Shown here one piece after another: positions 5,829 to 7,322 of a DNA stretch of 7,322 bases (position 1 is the stretch's first letter; each line of letters begins with the position of its first letter). This stretch comes from Faecalibacterium sp. GTDB lineage: Bacteria > Bacillota > Clostridia > Oscillospirales > Ruminococcaceae. The notes under the pieces are model-generated. The model did no database searches. It worked only from the letters and a program-made list of their open reading frames with translations, and had not been told where the DNA came from. The stretch covers positions 1 to 7,322 of the forward strand of contig JAHHRK010000079.1 of NCBI GenBank assembly GCA_020025795.1. The letters run 5' to 3'. A program made the translations under genes and the position numbers.

Positions 5829-6869
5829 ATGAATGTATCGACCCCTTTATATATAGGTGGGCTGCCTTTGGCTCATCGCACCGGCTTTGCCCCCATGGCA
5901 GGCTTTACCGACGCGGCTTGCCGCGATTTGATGGCGGCCCACGGCGCAGGCTATACCGTCAGCGAAATGGTCAGCGCAAAGGCCATCGTGTATGGCGATC
6001 GCAAGACCATTGCGCTGTTGCAGGCAAAGCCCAACGGCGCACCGTATGGTGTGCAGATGTTTGGCGCAGAGCCGGATTTCTTTGCGCAGGCAACCGCGCA
6101 GATCATGCAATACGATTTTGACTTTTTTGATATCAACATGGGCTGCCCGGCACCCAAAATCGTGGGCACTGGCGTGGGCGGCGCAGGCAGCCGCCTGATG
6201 ACCGATCCGGATTTGTGCGGCCGCATTGTGGAAGCTGTGGTGGGCGCAGCAAATGGCCGCCCTGTCACCGTAAAAATGCGCAAAGGCTGGGACGACCACT
6301 GCATTACTGCTGTGGAAGTGGCAAAAGCCTGCGCACAGGCAGGTGCCGCAGCGATTACCGTTCATGGCCGCACCAGAGAGCAGATGTACACCCCCGGCCT
6401 GGTGGATCTGGACATTATCCGTCAGGTAAAAGAGGCGGTCAATATTCCGGTATTTGGCAATGGCGATGTGGACAGCCCGGAAAAGGCGGTTGCCATGATG
6501 GAGGCTACTGGCTGTGACGGCATTGCGATTGCGCGTGGCGCACTGGGTGATCCTTGGTTGTTTGAGCGCATCAATGCCGCAATCGAAGGCAAGCCTCAGC
6601 CCGAAGAACCAAACTTGCAGGCTCGTATGAATGCAATGCGTCGTCAGGTAGAGCAGATGGTGGCAGAAAAAGGCGAGTACGTCGCCATGCCTCAGGCACG
6701 CGCTCAGACGATGCATTATATGAAAGGTCTGCGCGGCGCGGCAGGTTTGCGCCGCAGCTGCTGCACATTGACGCATCTGGAAGATTTGGACGAGCTGATT
6801 GCCGACGTGTTTGCAGCCCAGCGGCACGCGGATGATCCGGACGATCAGCGTGAAATTCCGTTCCCGTAA
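5829..6869 (+). CDS. dusB: tRNA-dihydrouridine synthase (DusB/NifR3 family)
   Basis: Dus enzymes are FMN-dependent and use NADPH to reduce specific uridines in tRNA to dihydrouridine in the cytosol. The 346-residue product is full length for the family. The TIM-barrel start APMAGFTDAACR (21-32) binds FMN. DINMGCPAPKIV (101-112) holds the catalytic Cys, C106. VKMRKGW (148-154) supplies the FMN-contacting lysine K149, followed by VHGRTREQMY (178-187), FGNGDV (209-214) and the phosphate-binding ARGALGDPWLF (235-245). The C-terminal helical tRNA-binding domain runs from about 255 to the end (KG..GAAGLR at 299-308). The loop after the catalytic motif reads GTGVGGAGSRLM instead of the usual short NGEGSALM-like form. 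ATG 5829 has a strong Shine-Dalgarno site. A small membrane protein gene follows by 33 bp, probably on the same mRNA. The DusB assignment rather than another Dus rests on general resemblance. Confidence 0.93.
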   Translation: MNVSTPLYIGGLPLAHRTGFAPMAGFTDAACRDLMAAHGAGYTVSEMVSAKAIVYGDRKTIALLQAKPNGAPYGVQMFGAEPDFFAQATAQIMQYDFDFFDINMGCPAPKIVGTGVGGAGSRLMTDPDLCGRIVEAVVGAANGRPVTVKMRKGWDDHCITAVEVAKACAQAGAAAITVHGRTREQMYTPGLVDLDIIRQVKEAVNIPVFGNGDVDSPEKAVAMMEATGCDGIAIARGALGDPWLFERINAAIEGKPQPEEPNLQARMNAMRRQVEQMVAEKGEYVAMPQARAQTMHYMKGLRGAAGLRRSCCTLTHLEDLDELIADVFAAQRHADDPDDQREIPFP

Positions 6870-6902
6870 AATAAACCCGTATCAGATAGAGGAGGCGATT
6901 CC

Positions 6903-7103
6903 ATGAAACCAATCCTGCACTTTTTGTCTGCCGCCGCAGAAAACAATTCCATTGGAATCATCGGCGGCGCAGACGGTCCCACTGCCATTTTTGTGACCAG
7001 TAAAATCAGCCCGACGTTGTTCGTAGCGCTGATCGCAGCAGGCGTATTGCTGCTGGCAGGCCTTGTCTGGTGGATTATTCAGCTGTTCCGCAACAAAAAA
7101 TAA
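6903..7103 (+). CDS. Small single-span membrane protein with OadB-like GGADGPT motif
   Basis: This 66-residue protein carries GIIGGADGPTAIFVTSK (18-34), the signature of region IIIa in the beta subunits of Na+-pumping biotin decarboxylases (OadB/GcdB/MmdB). In those subunits the Asp of DGPT (D203 in Klebsiella OadB, from memory) binds Na+; here it is D24. A single hydrophobic segment follows (about 38-62, LFVALIAAGVLLLAGLVWWI core), ending in the positive tail RNKK, which suggests a cytoplasmic C-terminus. Full OadB proteins have about 350-430 residues and many membrane spans, so this is either a family of stand-alone small proteins or a remnant. It looks functional: a strong Shine-Dalgarno site (GAGGAGGCG, about 6889-6896), an ATG start, intact coding to TAA, and a terminator just after. 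It is probably co-transcribed with dusB. I recall similar short proteins in Clostridia annotated as decarboxylase beta subunits; their function is unknown to me. Confidence 0.85.
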   Translation: MKPILHFLSAAAENNSIGIIGGADGPTAIFVTSKISPTLFVALIAAGVLLLAGLVWWIIQLFRNKK

Positions 7104-7107
7104 AAAC

Positions 7108-7148
7108 AAAAGCGACGCAAAGGCAAGTTGCCAATGCGTCGCTTTTTG
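7108..7148. terminator. Bidirectional terminator after the dusB unit
   Basis: AGCGACGCA (7111-7119) pairs with TGCGTCGCT (7135-7143). A 2x2 A-rich internal loop follows, then GGCA/TGCC (7122-7125 with 7129-7132) closes a three-base loop. An A-run upstream (7108-7111, with more A at 7102-7106) and a T-run downstream (7143-7147) make it usable from both strands. It starts five bases after the stop codon of the small membrane protein and ends next to the stop codon of the leftward gene. Confidence 0.92.
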
Positions 7149-7322
7149 TTATTGATGAAAGATTTCGCTGTTGGTGAGCGCGTCCAGCGTTTGCGCATAG
7201 CAGGGCAGGCAGTGCTGTACGAACCAGTCCGCTTCTGGGCAGGCCATTTCCAAAAGCGCCTGTTGCTGCTGATGCAGTGCGGCCTGAAATTCACGGTTGC
7301 CGGCGTTGCCTTCTTCCATGCA
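7149..7322 (-). CDS. Unknown protein, C-terminal part (open at the window edge)
   Basis: A minus-strand frame ends at TAA (7149-7151), directly against the terminator. It stays open to the window edge, with one possible ATG at 7319 that would give a 56-residue protein starting MEEGNAGNRE. The frame is open upstream of that ATG (one Cys codon to the edge), so the gene may be longer. The visible part is mostly helical-looking and glutamine-rich (QQQQ), then has three cysteines in ACPEADWFVQHCLPCY, two of them as a CxxC pair (HCLPCY). No family is recognised. Its position against a two-way terminator, convergent with the dusB unit, supports a real gene. A second open minus-strand frame here runs through the terminator and is judged a shadow. 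Confidence 0.6.
   Translation of the reverse strand, partial: CMEEGNAGNREFQAALHQQQQALLEMACPEADWFVQHCLPCYAQTLDALTNSEIFHQ

Noticed and set aside
5847..6827. A 326-codon open frame on the minus strand opposite dusB
   Set aside because: Register shadow of dusB; Cys/His/Ala-rich with no coherent domain and no ribosome site.
2044..7148. Search by eye for CRISPR arrays, IS ends, phage genes, toxin-antitoxin pairs or riboswitches
   Set aside because: No spaced direct repeats, transposase motifs or recognised riboswitch cores were seen; the gaps are short and filled by promoters, ribosome sites and terminators.
7079..7294. A 71-codon minus-strand frame crossing the terminator and ending inside the small membrane protein gene
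   Set aside because: It translates both arms of the terminator (Lys/Arg-rich tail), whereas the alternative minus frame stops exactly at the terminator edge and has protein-like composition.

Overview
The window looks like ordinary chromosome from a gut-type, low-to-mid GC Clostridia. Oscillospiraceae/Ruminococcaceae relatives of Faecalibacterium, Gemmiger or Subdoligranulum are my best guess. This rests on the 23S/5S sequence style, strong GGAGG-type Shine-Dalgarno sites, a proofreading-deficient DNA polymerase I of Gram-positive type, and a small OadB-like orphan protein of the sort I recall from Firmicutes. The genus is inference; no taxonomic marker here was searched.

Layout from left to right: the last ~323 nt of a 23S rRNA gene (1-323), a 106-nt spacer with no tRNA, a complete 5S rRNA gene (430-547), and a strong rho-independent terminator that closes the rRNA operon (557-590). 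Next comes a clear sigma-A-type promoter (655-683) that drives a monocistronic acetate kinase gene, ackA (766-1971). A bidirectional terminator (1992-2035) separates ackA from a leftward polA-tsaD pair (tsaD 2044-3054, polA 3105-5675). A compact divergent control region (5676-5828) carries back-to-back extended -10 promoters for polA (leftward) and for a rightward dusB-small membrane protein pair (5829-6869 and 6903-7103). A second bidirectional terminator (7108-7148) separates this pair from the 3' end of a leftward unknown gene (7149 to the window edge).

Most of the content is housekeeping: ribosomal RNA, two tRNA modification enzymes (TsaD for t6A37, Dus for dihydrouridine), DNA repair/replication (Pol I) and overflow carbon metabolism (AckA). 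There is no sign of a mobile element, CRISPR array, phage gene or defence system. The least ordinary items are the 66-residue protein, which keeps the Na+-site signature of decarboxylase beta subunits but little else, and the dyad-symmetric divergent promoter between polA and dusB. Every intergenic stretch is shorter than 300 bases, and each is described below.
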